From NCBI GenBank assembly GCA_947652115.1, contig OX393562.1:909843-973842 (forward strand): 64,000 nt of DNA, given 5' to 3'. Below, one piece after another: positions 36,301 to 49,237 of this stretch (the first letter of the stretch is position 1; each line of letters starts with the position of its first letter). Origin of the DNA: Blastomussa wellsi (taxonomy: Eukaryota > Cnidaria > Anthozoa > Scleractinia > Plerogyridae). The notes under the pieces were generated by a model. The model saw nothing but the letters and a program-made list of their open reading frames with translations, ran no database searches and had not been told where the DNA came from. Both the position numbers and the translations under genes were made by a program.

Positions 36301-39021
36301 AACCGACTCCTTGTGTTATCATAACTTTTGCTCAAAAATTCACCAGTTGATTTGCGCGAAGTAGTTCATTAACTTATGGCGACGTTTCTTGGTGCGATAG
36401 CAAAAGCTTTTCTTTTAAAAAGTATTAACACAGTGTGTTTTATACCGCCATTTAAATAAAGTTCTTGTTTACGATAGCTTGTCGTCGCCGTAATTTTTCT
36501 TTTCTATTTAAAAGAGATCTCGCTTGGAAAGCCATCAGAATGCATTTGCAGCTTTGTTTTCCTCACGCTGCGTTTAACTCTTTGATTATAGACTAGAAAA
36601 ATCGCTTTAAGTTTACAATGGTTGAGTACTCGTATAGAAAGTGCTTTGAAAGTGCATAGAAAGTGCTTTGAACGGATTATTATTCACTCGTCGCAAAACT
36701 TTGGAAAACTCACTTGTTCGCTGCGCTCACTCATTCGTTTTCCAAAGTTTTGCAACTCGTGAATAAAAATCCGTACATCGCACTTTCTATGAAGTAATCT
36801 ATATATATTATATATATAATTGGAATAACAGACTTCTTTAGAAATGGGAATTTTTCATTTTAAAAATGGTGGTTTGACAAAGTGAACCTAAGTGATACAA
36901 ACATCACAGTTTAAAGTATAACAATTATTCTTCACAGATCAAATGTCAAGACAATTATTAGATTAATTTAACAAAAGTTTCAAAGCCTGGACCTCAAGTC
37001 TACAATTGTCATATTTTTGTCAGAATCTTAAAAAAATTTAAGATGGGGCAAAGGCTGTCTTAACTTGTTAACTGAAATTATTGCTCATCACATAAAATAA
37101 AATATTTCTCAACAGCCAAAGAGATAAAGAGAAAAATTTAGCATATTCAATCATATCCTGTAGTGTTCGTGGGCAATATAGTATTTGTTTTTTTGGCCAT
37201 TTTGGTTTTGTTAAAACTTATGATTTATCCTTTCTTTACTTTGCAAACTTCTAACAAAATCATGCAAATTTTCCTGCCACCCAACCCAGGATTAAAGACC
37301 TGACACACCTCTTCCCATACCAATGTATTCTTTTCCACCAAATCCTTGTGATCATCCTGGAAGTCAATTTCACCCCTGTCACAGATAGTCAAGAACCTGT
37401 GACATTGTTTCATTTTCCCATTTGCTCGAAAGAGTGCTAAAGGACAATCTCAACAAATAGCTTGATACTTCTGTTTCAGAAAAATTCCATAGACTGACAG
37501 TGCTGTTGGAGTAAAGGTTCTGCTCAGAGGGTTAATATACTTATGATAATATGAATGGTCACACTTGAAGGTTAAAATCGCATTTCATGAGTCAAGGTTA
37601 GGGGCCCATGAAGTGGGAAAACAAATACAAAATGATAATCTGTCAAGAGTGCATGTATCCATACTAAAATGTCCAAAACTATTAATTTTATAGGAATGAA
37701 AGTGGTATATTTCATAATTTCGAGAATTATGCCACTTTTCACATTTAGTAGCTTAGATTTAAGAAACTCTTCAACAGATTGGAAAACTGAGGCTTTAAAG
37801 TTCGTCTATGCGAAAATTACGCATCGACAGTCGAAACGATTAATTATATTCACGAACGTTAAAAGGAAATTTAAATAAGGAGAAAAATTTTAAATGGACA
37901 AAAAATCCAAAAGGTTGTTCATACAAAAGAAAACAACTCGACGAAAATATTTCATGCTGGGATACCAATGATGTGACGTGCAATTTAAATTTAGAAATTT
38001 ACGTCCAAGTCAGCTTGGAATTGATTGGATTCTTTCTTTAGTCCGGGGCAAGTGCCAAACTCGCTTCTGGCTTGCATAAATTTATTGTTCTGTTAGTTTC
38101 TGTTAGCTTAAAACATTTTCTCTTTAGAAAAAAAGGTACTTCGGAAACAGAAAACGCAATAATATGCTGCAAATCCAGTAAATTAATCTTCGAGAAAAAT
38201 CAAACAACTTCGAAATTTTACAGTATTATGTGGTTGCATAAGTTCGTTGATCGAGTTGGGTTCGATATATTGACCACATGGTGCTGGTGTACTATAGGAT
38301 CAAAAATCGATTTGTACAACATTTTTGAACGCAAAAAATACTAATGTGCACGCTACATATTGCAATGTCAACGGCAAATCGAACCTTAGAAACATTATTA
38401 TATCAACGTTGTACAGTAAACAAACATCTCATTGTAGACTTCGCAGAGACACAAGTGATGCATGCAACGACGTACTGTGTTCTGGGAGTGATATTAAAAC
38501 GAACTTTTGGAACTCTAAAACAAGTAAATATGACTTCAGGTATTCCTAATCGCTGTTATTTTCAAGCACGGCGCTAACTGGATCTAAATCATGGCTTAAA
38601 TATATCACAGAAGCTACTGTTAACACAATAGCGTTGCAAACGAACAGCGCTTCCTTGATACCGCACCGCCACATGGTCGCCGTGAACGGATACTTGACAA
38701 CAATCATCGACGCAAAGTTTTGTTCGTGAGATTTTGGTTTCCTTCCAAGACTTTTTCAAAACACACGACTACACGTTTACTGCACCTTTCTTAAATCGTG
38801 TATTTCTAAGAAAGAAAAAGCCAAATCAACGCACCTCTTTCTTAGCGCTTGCATGATTTTCCGGTTCGTCCTCGGAGGAGTAGCAACAAGGGCACTTCGT
38901 CGAATGTGCACGTTTTCGCCTGAAAATTCCACAAAAATTTAATCCAAATCCAAACAAGAGCTCAGCTAGCTACAGTAAAAGGTACTTACGTCCTCCTCAA
39001 GCCACTATAACCCTTTTCCAT
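30318..39021 (-). CDS. Large nuclear C2H2 zinc-finger protein (orphan family)
   Basis: Seven coding exons, read right to left: 39021-38990, 38919-38835, 35709-35666, 35468-32752, 32454-32200, 31778-31560 and 30655-30318. They give one frame of about 1229 aa. The N-terminus is basic with a CPCC motif. Residues about 54-959, on one 2.7-kb exon, are low-complexity, rich in Ser/Lys then Ser/Pro/Gln, with nuclear-localisation-like KKKPG and RSRKRPR clusters and two short repeats, SQAAEALVSF and HQAASALLSI. An acidic patch (GEDSLDEHDDE) precedes seven fingers at about 960-1190: a first C2HC-type finger (CGKC...HIKRVC), then C2H2 fingers beginning KCMMC, KCLQC, HCKHC, KCPHC, TCDHC and QCSEC, joined by TGERP/TGEKP-type linkers. 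This suggests a sequence-specific DNA-binding regulator. I do not recognise an orthologue. Confidence 0.88.
35730..35880. repeat. (TA)n microsatellite and a short palindromic repeat in zinc-finger intron 2
   Basis: A TA-rich run lies at about 35730-35760. A foldback follows at about 35812-35880, with ttttcacatgtgagaaaagc and cttcacatgtgaaaaatata as approximate inverted ends. Probably MITE-derived. Confidence 0.4.
36655..36791. mobile_element. Palindromic MITE, 137 bp, in zinc-finger intron 2
   Basis: Inverted arms run from catagaaagtgctttgaacg to caaaactttggaaaac, and back from gttttccaaagttttg to catcgcactttctatg. A degenerate (TA)n follows the right end. Non-coding. Confidence 0.68.
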
Positions 39022-40005
39022 GGCATGGCAGTTTGAACACCGGATAAATTAGTCGAAAATGAAACCAGCAACCCAGACATGTTTGTGTCAGAGTAAACCC
39101 TTTGCGTCAGAGAATACTATGGGTGTTACTGCGCTTGCGTACAACGCATGTTCCAATGACTTGTGGGTAATTTTGGCAAATTTCCCGCGAAAAAGGGGCC
39201 TTACCCTGCTAACGACGAGGTACATTTCAGAGTTTGTTTACATTTCGCGAGAAAAACAAACAATACTTAAAAGAGCATATCACATATAATCCTGACTCTA
39301 AATCTGAAAGGAAAAGGGTGAAAACCGCCTCATACAGCCAGATTAACCTTTATTTGCTGAAAAGAAAATTGGAAATATTGTATAAAAGGCGGGAAGACAA
39401 TCGGTTTTGCGCAAATATCTCGATCGACTCGTTCACGTTTCAAGTAATTTAAAACCTCTATCATCATTTAATGAACCTTTGTTTTGGTTCTTGTTTTGTA
39501 AAATTTTGGGTGATGTTTGGGAAGCGATATTTGTTCTCAAAGGACTGGAAATTTTAAGGAAATAAGAAATGTTGAAGATTTTTTAAACCGTTTCTACTTA
39601 ATAGAAAGGGCCAACGGACAGTTTAATAAAAGGAATCGGATCGTGGTTGGATTTGATCAGCAAATGTAACGACTGAAAGGAACTAAACACAGAAAAGACT
39701 ATCCGTACGGATTAACTGTGGGTAATTGTATGTTTCCAATATTTCGTCAGGCACAGCCTGTCGACTTCTCCAAGGAATATAATGAATGTTACAACTGAGA
39801 AGAAAAACGTTATAAGTTAAACAACCTAGACAAAAGAAAATTTAATGCCGTTTTAAAATTGGAATATGGGCACCAAAACAGTACCAATCTGGGGTGCTCT
39901 TTTGTGGGCTAAACTGTCTGGTGGCGCTCCACACCAATTTTTCTTTTCTAAATCGATTATTAAAAAAATAAAATTTCATTAAAATTGACGTGTATCCCCT
40001 AATTG
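39022..40005. other. Upstream region of the zinc-finger gene
   Basis: Contains its presumed promoter on the minus strand. An out-of-frame ATG lies 5 bp upstream of the chosen start. No other gene or clear repeat is visible. Confidence 0.4.
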
Positions 40006-40275
40006 ACCAAATTGATTGCAAGGCTGGTACTACGACAAAAGAGCAAAATTTATTGGCTAATATTTCAACTAGCAGAGCTAGTCTTCTTCAGGCCAGTACT
40101 TAATACAAGGAATTTTATTTCAACTAGCAGAGCTAGTCTTCTTGTACAGTACTTAATACAAGGAATTTTCCTTGTATTAAGTACTGGCCCTGAAGAAGAC
40201 TAGCTCTGCTAGTTGAAATATTGGCCAATAAATTTTGCTCTTTTGCCGTAGTACCAGCCTCTCAATCAATTTGGT
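40006..40275. mobile_element. Foldback terminal repeats of a second Penelope-like family
   Basis: The left arm (about 40006-40116) and right arm (about 40168-40275) are near-perfect inverted copies: accaaattgattg...ggctggtactacg...caactagcagagctag, mirrored by ctagctctgctagttg...cgtagtaccagcc...caatcaatttggt. A partial direct duplication of the arm (about 40117-40165) sits in the middle. On the right arm CTGAAGA, a 6-bp stem ACTAGC/GCTAGT and GAAA follow in hammerhead order. A related but distinct foldback starts at 40541. Confidence 0.65.
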
Positions 40276-40540
40276 TTTACAACACTTAGAGTGACGTCTG
40301 GTACGAGCATTTCTTTATCAAGAGATCCGGTAATAACAAGCCAACTAGTTTTATTCTTCGTTGCGTGGTCTCCTGCATCCAAACGTTATATATCCCTAAT
40401 TAACGATCGAAGTGTTATTAGGTGTGTTAGTTTGGGAGGGGTTCGTTATAGCGGGATTTTGTTCCAATACATTTTACGGGAAACCAGTGGTTGTCAGTGC
40501 CGGACCAGACGTCAATGTAACGTGTAGAAAAAACAATTAA

Positions 40541-40881
40541 AACAAGTTTGGCACTAAGGCAAAGGACACTTAACAGGCCAATATTTCGACTAGTATAACT
40601 AGTCTTCTTCTAGTCGGTGGCAGATCCAGGCCTTGAGCTAAGGAGGTGGGGGAAGTTTTGACAAGCTTAGGTGGGGAGTTATGTACGACGCCGAATACGT
40701 TAAGCATTGCCAACTGATATAAGGGGGTAGAGGGGGCACCGGGCCCCTCCTTTTGATCCACCACTGCTAGTCGAAATATTGGCCCATTAAAAGTATCCTT
40801 TGCCGTAGAGTCGTCACTACAAAGACGGCGAAGTCTAAGAAACTGAGAATAAGGAATGGAATTCTTGACATGTGATGACAT
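40541..40881 (-). mobile_element. PLE fragment with foldback ends, carrying an inserted MITE
   Basis: Left ggcaaaggacacttaacagg and ccaatatttcgactag are mirrored on the right by ctagtcgaaatattggccc and aaagtatcctttgcc. Further right, the minus strand reads KNSIPYSQFLRLRRLCSDDS, the end of a PLE reverse-transcriptase region. Between the arms, about 40606-40766, lies an insert with hAT-like ends (CGGTGGCAGATC left, CAGTGGTGGATC read inverted on the right) flanked by CTAGT on both sides. Confidence 0.6.
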
Positions 40882-41466
40882 CCATCACTCATCATCGCGT
40901 CCAACAAACTGATCGACAGTCAGCCCTACAAACGTTACAGAGAGCAAACAACCACAGAATTCCATTCACCCTCACAATCACGCAGTTAAATCCATCATTC
41001 TCAAAAAACTTTAAATTACTTCAAAATGACCCCGACACTGGTAGAATCTTTTCGCAATCTCCATTAATTTCATTCAAACGCGACAAAAACATGGGCAACT
41101 TTTTAGTCAGAAGTGCATTCCAAACAAGTGATCAACCCGAAACTTTTAAATGCGCTCGCGCACGATGCAAAACATGCACTTTCATTCACAACGTTGACAA
41201 AATATCGGGACCCAAGCGATCTATCAAGATCACTGATATATCGGCGAAACAGGGAGACGACTTGGCGACCGATTCCGAGAACACCTTCGGGACGTAGAGA
41301 AAGACGACAAAAATGCATCGAAACCTGTCGCGAGACACTTCAATCTCCCTAATCATTCTAAGCCTTCCTTCACCAAGGAAACACGGAAAGCCGCAAAACT
41401 CTAGAACAAAAATCTCTTCACGGTGGCCAATTCACATTATCAACCTAGTTGATAAAACAAAATTAT
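40881..41466 (+). mobile_element. Penelope-like element 3' part: RT tail, CxxC linker, GIY-YIG endonuclease remnant and terminal repeat
   Basis: The open frame at 40872-41297 contains ANNHRIPFTLTITQLNPSFS, LISFKRDKNMGNFLVRSAF and FKCARARCKTCTFIHNVD, the conserved region between reverse transcriptase and endonuclease in Penelope-like elements. A frame change after 'KITD' is followed, in another frame from about 41239, by YIGETGRRLGDRFREHLRDV and KPVARHFNLPNHS, the GIY-YIG nuclease core. The residues between, including the first GIY strand, are deleted, so the element is dead. The tail 41408-41466 (cacggtggccaattc; cctagttgataaaacaaaat) is the same terminal repeat found across the window. It lies head-to-head with the minus-strand PLE piece. 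Confidence 0.82.
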
Positions 41467-41478
41467 ATGGCTAAATAC

Positions 41479-41590
41479 GTAGCCTCCTACGCAGGCGTTA
41501 TTAGGGGATTGCGTTACCACTTGTCCCCACTAAAGTTTGTGGGGATCAGCAGAAACGCAATCCCCTAATAACGCCTGCGAAGGATGCTGC
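41479..41590. mobile_element. Short palindromic MITE, 112 bp
   Basis: Perfect 25-bp inverted arms at 41490-41514 and 41555-41579 (cgcaggcgttattagggg... and its complement), with a smaller internal hairpin gtccccac/gtgggga. It starts only 12 bp after the PLE tail. Confidence 0.65.
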
Positions 41591-43150
41591 CTGGAATTTA
41601 TTTTGGAACCTGGGATCTGGTTACTAACGGTGGCGAGAAACCAGCAGTTTTAATAAGGCCAGGGGTCAAAGATCGACAAAGAGATGTTTTGCAAAACGGG
41701 TAAAAAGATCTCTCAAAACCACGGTGTTTGAAGGAAAGATCCTAATTAACAAGCAAACAACACTTGGACACAAGCAAGGTATCAAAACGTTCTATTCATT
41801 TCATTATCGGCGTTTCTAAAATACCCAAAATAAGCTGCACTGTCGTGCAAGCTTTAAGCTCATTTTCAACGAGTCTATAATCTTCACAAATATTCTAGTT
41901 AAGGCAATCGTGTTGCAGACACATGATAATATCAATTTAAATACGTGCACACTATCGTTATATGTAGTATTAAATCGAAGAGAAATAGAAAGCTGTTTTG
42001 TTTTGTTTTGGATGTGTCAACATCAAAGATGAATCAGATGTAGAAAGAAGGTACAAGATCCCTTCAGACTAGAATAATTCCTTTACTATAATACATACCG
42101 ATACAAAAATAAATAGCTTTAAAACTGACAACATGTTAATACATCAATAAAAAAGTACATCTTAAATGTCGTCAGGGTACAATTCAAAAATAAGAATGTT
42201 ATATCTTAAAAGATCTGCACTGTATTATTAAGTCAAAACGTTTCAATTAACACGTATAAGCTAAGTTAATTGAGCGTCTATCTCAAGCACTTTGTAATAA
42301 ATGAAATCAAGACCATACTTGTTAACTTCTTTTCCTATTCTTGAAATTATCGAGAACTCAAGATAAATTCATGTGAAGGACATACAGGTCAATTTAGGGG
42401 GAGGGGGTGTTAGATATGCAGATGAGACTTCTTTTAGTACTCGAGTATTTCTTGGTAAAATATATACAGCTACATAAAAACTGCCAGTTTCCTACAATGT
42501 GTTGTTCCATAAAATATCCATACCTCCCAAAAAGAAAGGATTTTCTTTCAAGACCCCCTGCCCCTCTTAGAGAACCCCCTTTCCCCCTGGAATTTCCAAT
42601 CTCTTCTGTGGGGGGAGTATGGAGACTTTCTGGAACTTCACAGTGGGAGGAATAAATCGAGAAACTAGTTTTCTCTTGGTCTGCGGAAACGAGGTGGCAG
42701 TCTTCTCTTTTTTGAGGGGACCTGAAATCAACAGAAATAACTTATGTTGCAACAAATATTACCGGTACTTACGCCAAATAACATAAACCAAGTGGTTGCA
42801 TTTTAGAACAACTCTTTGACCTGTTTCTTGTACCTATAAATATATTTGGTTTCAAGTATCTCTCCTATTTTCTGAAAGGTGCAGGGGGCTTCCCATATGG
42901 TCATCACTATTTTGACTTTCGTATCTAGACTATAATTAATTTTTCGGAAATTTTAGGACCTTGCATTGGACCAGAAAAAAGTGCCGACTTAAAACCCAGT
43001 TGTTTTATTATGGGAGGTTAAAAAATCTAGCCTGTATCTTGCCAACCCCAGAATTATAAACTATAAACTAAGCTGTACTGTAATAATTTCAAAATATTTT
43101 TTTTGGTCTTGATAATATCTAATGTTTAGAGTCAAAATCTTCACATATGA
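41591..43150. other. 3' flank of the Boule-like gene
   Basis: AT-rich sequence with no independent gene seen. A C-rich/G-rich block at about 42540-42620 looks repeat-derived. A possible alternative last exon of the Boule-like gene, 42721-42665 on the minus strand, is discussed under findings. Confidence 0.4.
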
Positions 43151-46100
43151 TCAGTCCACAATGGCACCTACGTGAACATGGTTTATGGCATGCGGAACTT
43201 GACACATTGGAGGGCTAGGGTGTTCTTCTATAAAACAAACAGAAATCAAAGCATTTAGTGACAGTGTCTACCTAGCCTGCGTGCAGCCGTCTTCTATTTC
43301 CTAAAGCTGAAATAGGAGACGGCTGCACGCAGGCTAGTGTCTACCCTGAGGTCTTGGTAGTTCAATATATTAGTTATTAAACATTCCAGTCCTGCATGTC
43401 TGGGGTGATCACTGCATTGTTTTCTTGAGCAAGACGTCTCTCTGCCCAGGTAAATGAGTACTAGCTAATCTGGTGCTGGGGTAGTTCTAAAATGCCAGTA
43501 TATTATGTGAGGGAGGGGGGGGGGGAGTAGAAATACTCCTAGTTATAGTCTCTTGCCCCTAAACCCCAAATGACATAACATGAACTAACTGTTCCCACCC
43601 ATGTTTTATCATGACAACTGTTAGCATCACATTAAATCAAACTTGTTTTTCTTCAAGAAGATATAACAAAATCCAATAAGAAGATTAAAAAGGCCTCTTA
43701 TAAGCTGTTTGACTACTTGTCAAGTCATTTTTAAACAAAATGAAATATTATTTCCACTAACCTTGGTAATGTAATGTGTATGGTGGCATGTACGGGACCT
43801 GTAAGAAAAACACGATTTAATTCAGTTGATCACTTTTGTGTATCAGCACACAAGACCATCCCACAGTGATTCACATTTATTTTTTCAATGAAAACTACCA
43901 AGATCAAGTTTCCAAATCATGGCACCAGTATTTTTGTTTATAATAAAGCCGGCCAGTGATGCTTAATTTTAAAGGAGCTACGTCACTGAAACTCATTTTG
44001 CCAGTTTTTTTCAAGTTTGTCGTTTGTAATCGGTCTATATCGTTGCCATTCGAAACAATCCTTGTATAATTTCAGCATCTTATTATCCCGCTGGTGTTTT
44101 CCGGCATTAGAAAACTCTTACTTTTAGATTTCCTTCAATTTGAAAGTAAATGGGAAAATGACTTCAAATGCCATGACACTGCTTCTTTAACATCTTGGAC
44201 AATAAATAACCTATTTGTTTAAAGGGAAATTAGTTTAAAAAAATCTGTTGTGTAAAATGTTTTTCACCACACTTAGTTTACATCTTTATCAGGGCAAAAT
44301 CCAGCATGCACTTTAACTCATTTGACACCAGTGCAGCCCATAACCGATGTTGACCTTTGTTTCACTTCTGATATCATCAGCTTTGACCAAAATAGGTATC
44401 ACTTTTACTCATTAGTTCAAAGGAGGGAAAGAGCTCTCCATTTATACCCTAATGATAGTGATTGGGTTAACAGAGCTTCTCAAACTCATTAATAATTCAT
44501 CACGTTAAAACAAAGGAAATCAGAACCGTAACCGTGGTTTGGAAATGTGATCTTAATTAGCATAGATTTTTACGATTTTATTTCTTAGTTTTCACCGTAG
44601 TTTTAGTTTCGATTGAGAAGATAGATCAAACACTCGAGACAGTGTTTCATCGGCTATCCAAACACCTCGAAGTTCATTAAAAATACTCCGCTGCGCGTCG
44701 TATTTTCAACTCTCTTCTCGGTGTTTGGATATCCCGATGAAACACTGTCGCTTGTGTTTGATCTATTACTTGAAATACATGTGAAAAAATGCTTAGAAAT
44801 TGATCTGTGCCCATGCCAAGCTAAAATGTTGTTACATGCAATGCTAGTGGTAGATTGCAGGTGCAGTTGCAGTAATTCGAAGCAGATTTGCCCATAACTG
44901 ACCAGAAAATGTTCCAAAACATGTATTTTTGTTAAATCTCCAAGTGTCAACGAGTTAGACAAGTACTCTCAACTATGCTTGCCCATGGGGGCAGTTTTAT
45001 GCTTGCACACCTTTTTGGGAAGTTGAAGGGTTCGTAATGCTTTTTCTGGCCTAAATTTTGAGGACTTTTCAGGACACCAATTTGAAATTTCAAGGACCAC
45101 TTTTGACTCATTATGTACATGAACAAGAGTAACAAGAAAGCACTAGGAAGGAATATTTTACATATACTGTACATACTTTTCAATTATTTAAAATGTTTAT
45201 ACTCTGTTTACAAAAATTGAACATTTGCTTCACTGGCATTCAGGAACTTTAAAACTTAAGTGTTGATATTTTTTCAATGTTGTTCAATAAAAAGTGAAGG
45301 ACGTGCAAGGATCAAAAACCCATTTCAAGTAATTTCCAGACTTTTAAATCTGACTTCTAAAATTTAAGGGTTTTATTTTCAAGACGCATTAATTAACCCT
45401 GTAGTTGGCAGATGACTTGCTCATCCAATTGTGCAGAAATAATATCTACCCAATTTTACCCTTTAAGCCCTATTTTTATTCAAGTTTATATAAACTAGTA
45501 GTAAAAAAAAATATATTCAAGTTTTAAATCTCACCTGATAATCTGGAGTGAAAACCGTTGGCATTTGGGCTTGATGAGTGAAGTATGTAGGAAACTGAAA
45601 TTTACAAATCACATTGAAGTCAGCATTTTTCAAGACATGTATTTATTTCTGTTAGAGCAACTCAATGAAACATTAATGTTTAACTAATTTTCAGTAAAAC
45701 CTTTCAGCCTTTTTGGTACATTTACAATTAAAACCCTGTGATGGGGATATGTTATCTTACTTGGGGATGAAGATCATGGATTTGAGTTTCACGTCTATTA
45801 AAGGGTCGTTAGGATAAAATGCCAATATTAATCTGTCAAGGTTCTGTACACATGGTTTGTACAGCTTCAGGCCAAAAAAAATTCAACCACACAAAATTAA
45901 TTTAGAAGCACTCGATCTTGTTCCTCTGAAAGTTGAGTAATCCGCATTACATTATTTTTGGATGCCAACATTACAGTGAATACCCACTATTTATTAGTTT
46001 TGGTTCATTACAGTCCTGATGTGTTTTCAAACCCAAGTTTGCAGTTGTTTCTCACTGTCTTTTTGTTTGAGGAAATAATTTCATGTCTAGCTACCTTTTC

Positions 46101-49100
46101 AGAACATTAGACTTGCATGTACCAACAAGATAACAGTAGGAATCCTGTTTCAAATTTCAAGGACTTTAAGGCCTTTAGATTCAAGATTGTGCAAACCACA
46201 TGTACAGGGTTGCAGTCACAAAGAAATAAAATCTGCCGTGCACTGTCATACTTTGTTGGCGTTCTAAACCAATCAGGCAACAAAAATGGTATCGTTTAGT
46301 GGTCAGAAAAGCTTAAGCCCCAGGATCAGTCACCTTTATGGGTGTAATTCAAAATTCCACCCCTTTCCAATGGGAACCTCACATCCCCCCATTATCCTCC
46401 ATACAGACCTTCCAACTCTCACGGTTTCACCGTGAGACTCATGGTTTTGGATGCCATCCCACGGTCTCACAGCTTTGCCTCTAAATCTCACGATGAACCA
46501 GAAAGCCTTGAAATTGCCAAAAAATTCCGTAAAGTAGGAAGGAATATTAAAAAATCTGTGTTCGTAACAGCTGAATTAATCAAACTTATTCGTGAGAGAA
46601 ACCTGGGTACAATGTCAGCCTCATTTCAGTGAAACTTTGGTGCGCCAAGGTTTCTGGGAAAGCTTAACCTTCGAACACAAATTTCAAAATGGCAACTCGT
46701 TGTCCAGAAATCGAGAGTGAAACAGGATCACAAATGACTCTGATACGTCTTCGGAACTGTGGCCATCAAATGTCTTAATTGTTTGACGCATATTTTAGAA
46801 ATCTCCAGGTTTTTCTGGGCTTTTTTTCAAAACCTCCAGATTTGCACGTGATGGGGGTTGGAAGGTCTGCCCCAACAAATTTTGCAGTCTGTTATTCGAA
46901 TCCTTGAAACATGGAAAATAATACTCATTTAAAGAGTTACCTGTATGTGTGGTGCTGCTATATGTTGTTGAGGGGCGTACGGGACAGGATAAAAAAAGTC
47001 CCCTTTCATTTGAGAGTTCACTATACAAAAGAAAAAAACAACACAATAAGAAGGCAGCGTGGCCGAGTGGTTAGGGCGCCGGACTTGAAATCCGGAGGTC
47101 ACGGGTTCAAGTCCCGCTCTGACCACTTAGCTGGAGTTGTTTCTTGGTGGACCCTAGTTCAACTCCTCGGTCATGCTTGTATATAGCCAACTGGTCCGCC
47201 TCCCGCCAGTTGGGATTTTCAAGCTTGTTATGTTTATTTGAAATATTTGTTTCCCTCTGTTTGAGTGGCATGTCTGTGAATTAGCTTGATGTAGCTAAGT
47301 GCATGACCACTATAATCATTCATTTGACATTTTGACATTTGACATACCCAGGACTCTGAGACAGGAAAACAAAACAAACTGTTTCCCTCAGGGTCATACA
47401 TCAAGTGTACACTGTAAAATGATGAAAATTAGCCCAGGGGCATTTATTTGTTCAACACTCGCCTCAACTGGTCTTTGGGGAGGATTTGTATAGGGAAGGT
47501 GGGGGGCCTTCTTGATAAAATTTTACGTTTAAAAAAGCTTTGGGTCTCTAGCTGGAGAGGATGCGTATGCCAGTGGTATGTAGTTCCACAAACACCACAG
47601 GCTGATGAAATACCATGTCTAAAAAACGTCATTGTATTGTGCATTACCACGGCAACACACTCTTTCAGACCTCTCGAACCTGTTTTAGATATTTTAATGA
47701 ATTTCAGTCTAGAAAAATTAACCAGGTCAAGTAGTCTATACAAGACACTTGCATGCTTGCTGGATCAGACAAATAGGCAGCACTGAGAAATATCAAAATG
47801 GAAAAGAGCCAGAAATGGTCTGGAACCTAATATGTTGCCATGATAGAGAGTGTTGGTGCCAAAAATCAAACATTTCTGATACACACTGCTCGAGATATCT
47901 CGCTTTTGCACATTTGATTAAAATTTGGTTGAGCTTATGACGGCATTACTTAGTTAGTTTGCAAATTTAAAAAAATGAATATTTCTGGAACGAAAAGAGC
48001 AATTTGAAAAATTAGCCGCATTTTTCTTCTCATTTAAACCACTAATGTCTTTGTTCTAAAGTGGCTTAAATCAGAGAGTTGCAAATTTGAACATAGTACC
48101 ACTTTTAGTCCTTTAATGGAGCCGAAACCAATTGTGGAATTACCAGCATTTTAGGCATCCTACTGATGAACGGCTATGGCAATTAGATATTTATTACAGG
48201 AGCCAACATTGAGATTGTGGTCTGTCGCCTTTGAATTAACATTCAAATACATCACATAGTGTGGTGCTCAGCAACATACCAACTACAAGCTCTGGGTTTT
48301 CCTGGAGCTGTGGAACCTGGAGAGTCAAAATGCAATAAATCATTATTATACAATGTTATTATTATCATTATTAAACAAAGAATTATTAAGCCTATCACAG
48401 TATGAATATACTAAAATCAATCTAGTCTGGTTTGTTACCTGTTTCTTAACAGCTGGACCCAGATTCAATTTTTTATTTCTTAGGAAGAGGGTACCCTGCC
48501 AAAAAAAATGTTAAAAAATGAGGGACAATTTCACAGACATGTGCTATACACAATATGCTTAGTAGCATAGTCATGTATAGTTATAATATAATATTTCTCT
48601 ACAGGGCCATTCTGAAAACCGCTTCATGTGAGATCGCCCCCTGTTTAAATATTATTATTATTATTATTATGGGTCATTGGTGGCAAAGTAAATTCAAACA
48701 GCCACTTCGCAGCGACTCTGCCTACTTCAAATAACATATGTGAAACATTCCTTAGAAAAATGCTAGCCACATAGCAGGTCATCATGTGGTCCCTTACAGG
48801 GTTTGTACATTCTTGAGTTTTTGAAATTCCATGACTTTCCATGACCTTTTCCATGACTTCTCCAAGTTTTCCAAGACCTGAACTTGAGCATTTTCTAGGA
48901 AATCATCTTTCATTTTGGGTATGTTTTTACTATTTTTTTCATGAAAAAACCTGATTGACTTTGCCATTTTTTAATAAACTTAATTTCAGACTTTCCATGA
49001 CCCACACTTAACTTCCATGACTTTTCAGGCCTGGAAAATGAAATTCTAAAATTACATGACTTTCCAGGTTTTCCATCACCTGAATAAACCCTGCCTTATA

Positions 49101-49202
49101 TTCCAGATCTTATTGAAAATTGATAGATACTTTTCTGGGGGAGGTTACCCAAAGTGAAAACTATTGGTGAGGAGCAAGACAAGTGAACAACACCAAACTT
49201 AG

Positions 49203-49237
<35 letters not shown>

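Noticed and set aside
47051..47130. Functional tRNA-Ser(TGA) gene
   Set aside because: Box A, box B and anticodon arm look good, but the acceptor strands do not pair, the serine variable arm is missing, and a SINE body continues downstream. It is the head of a tRNA-derived SINE.
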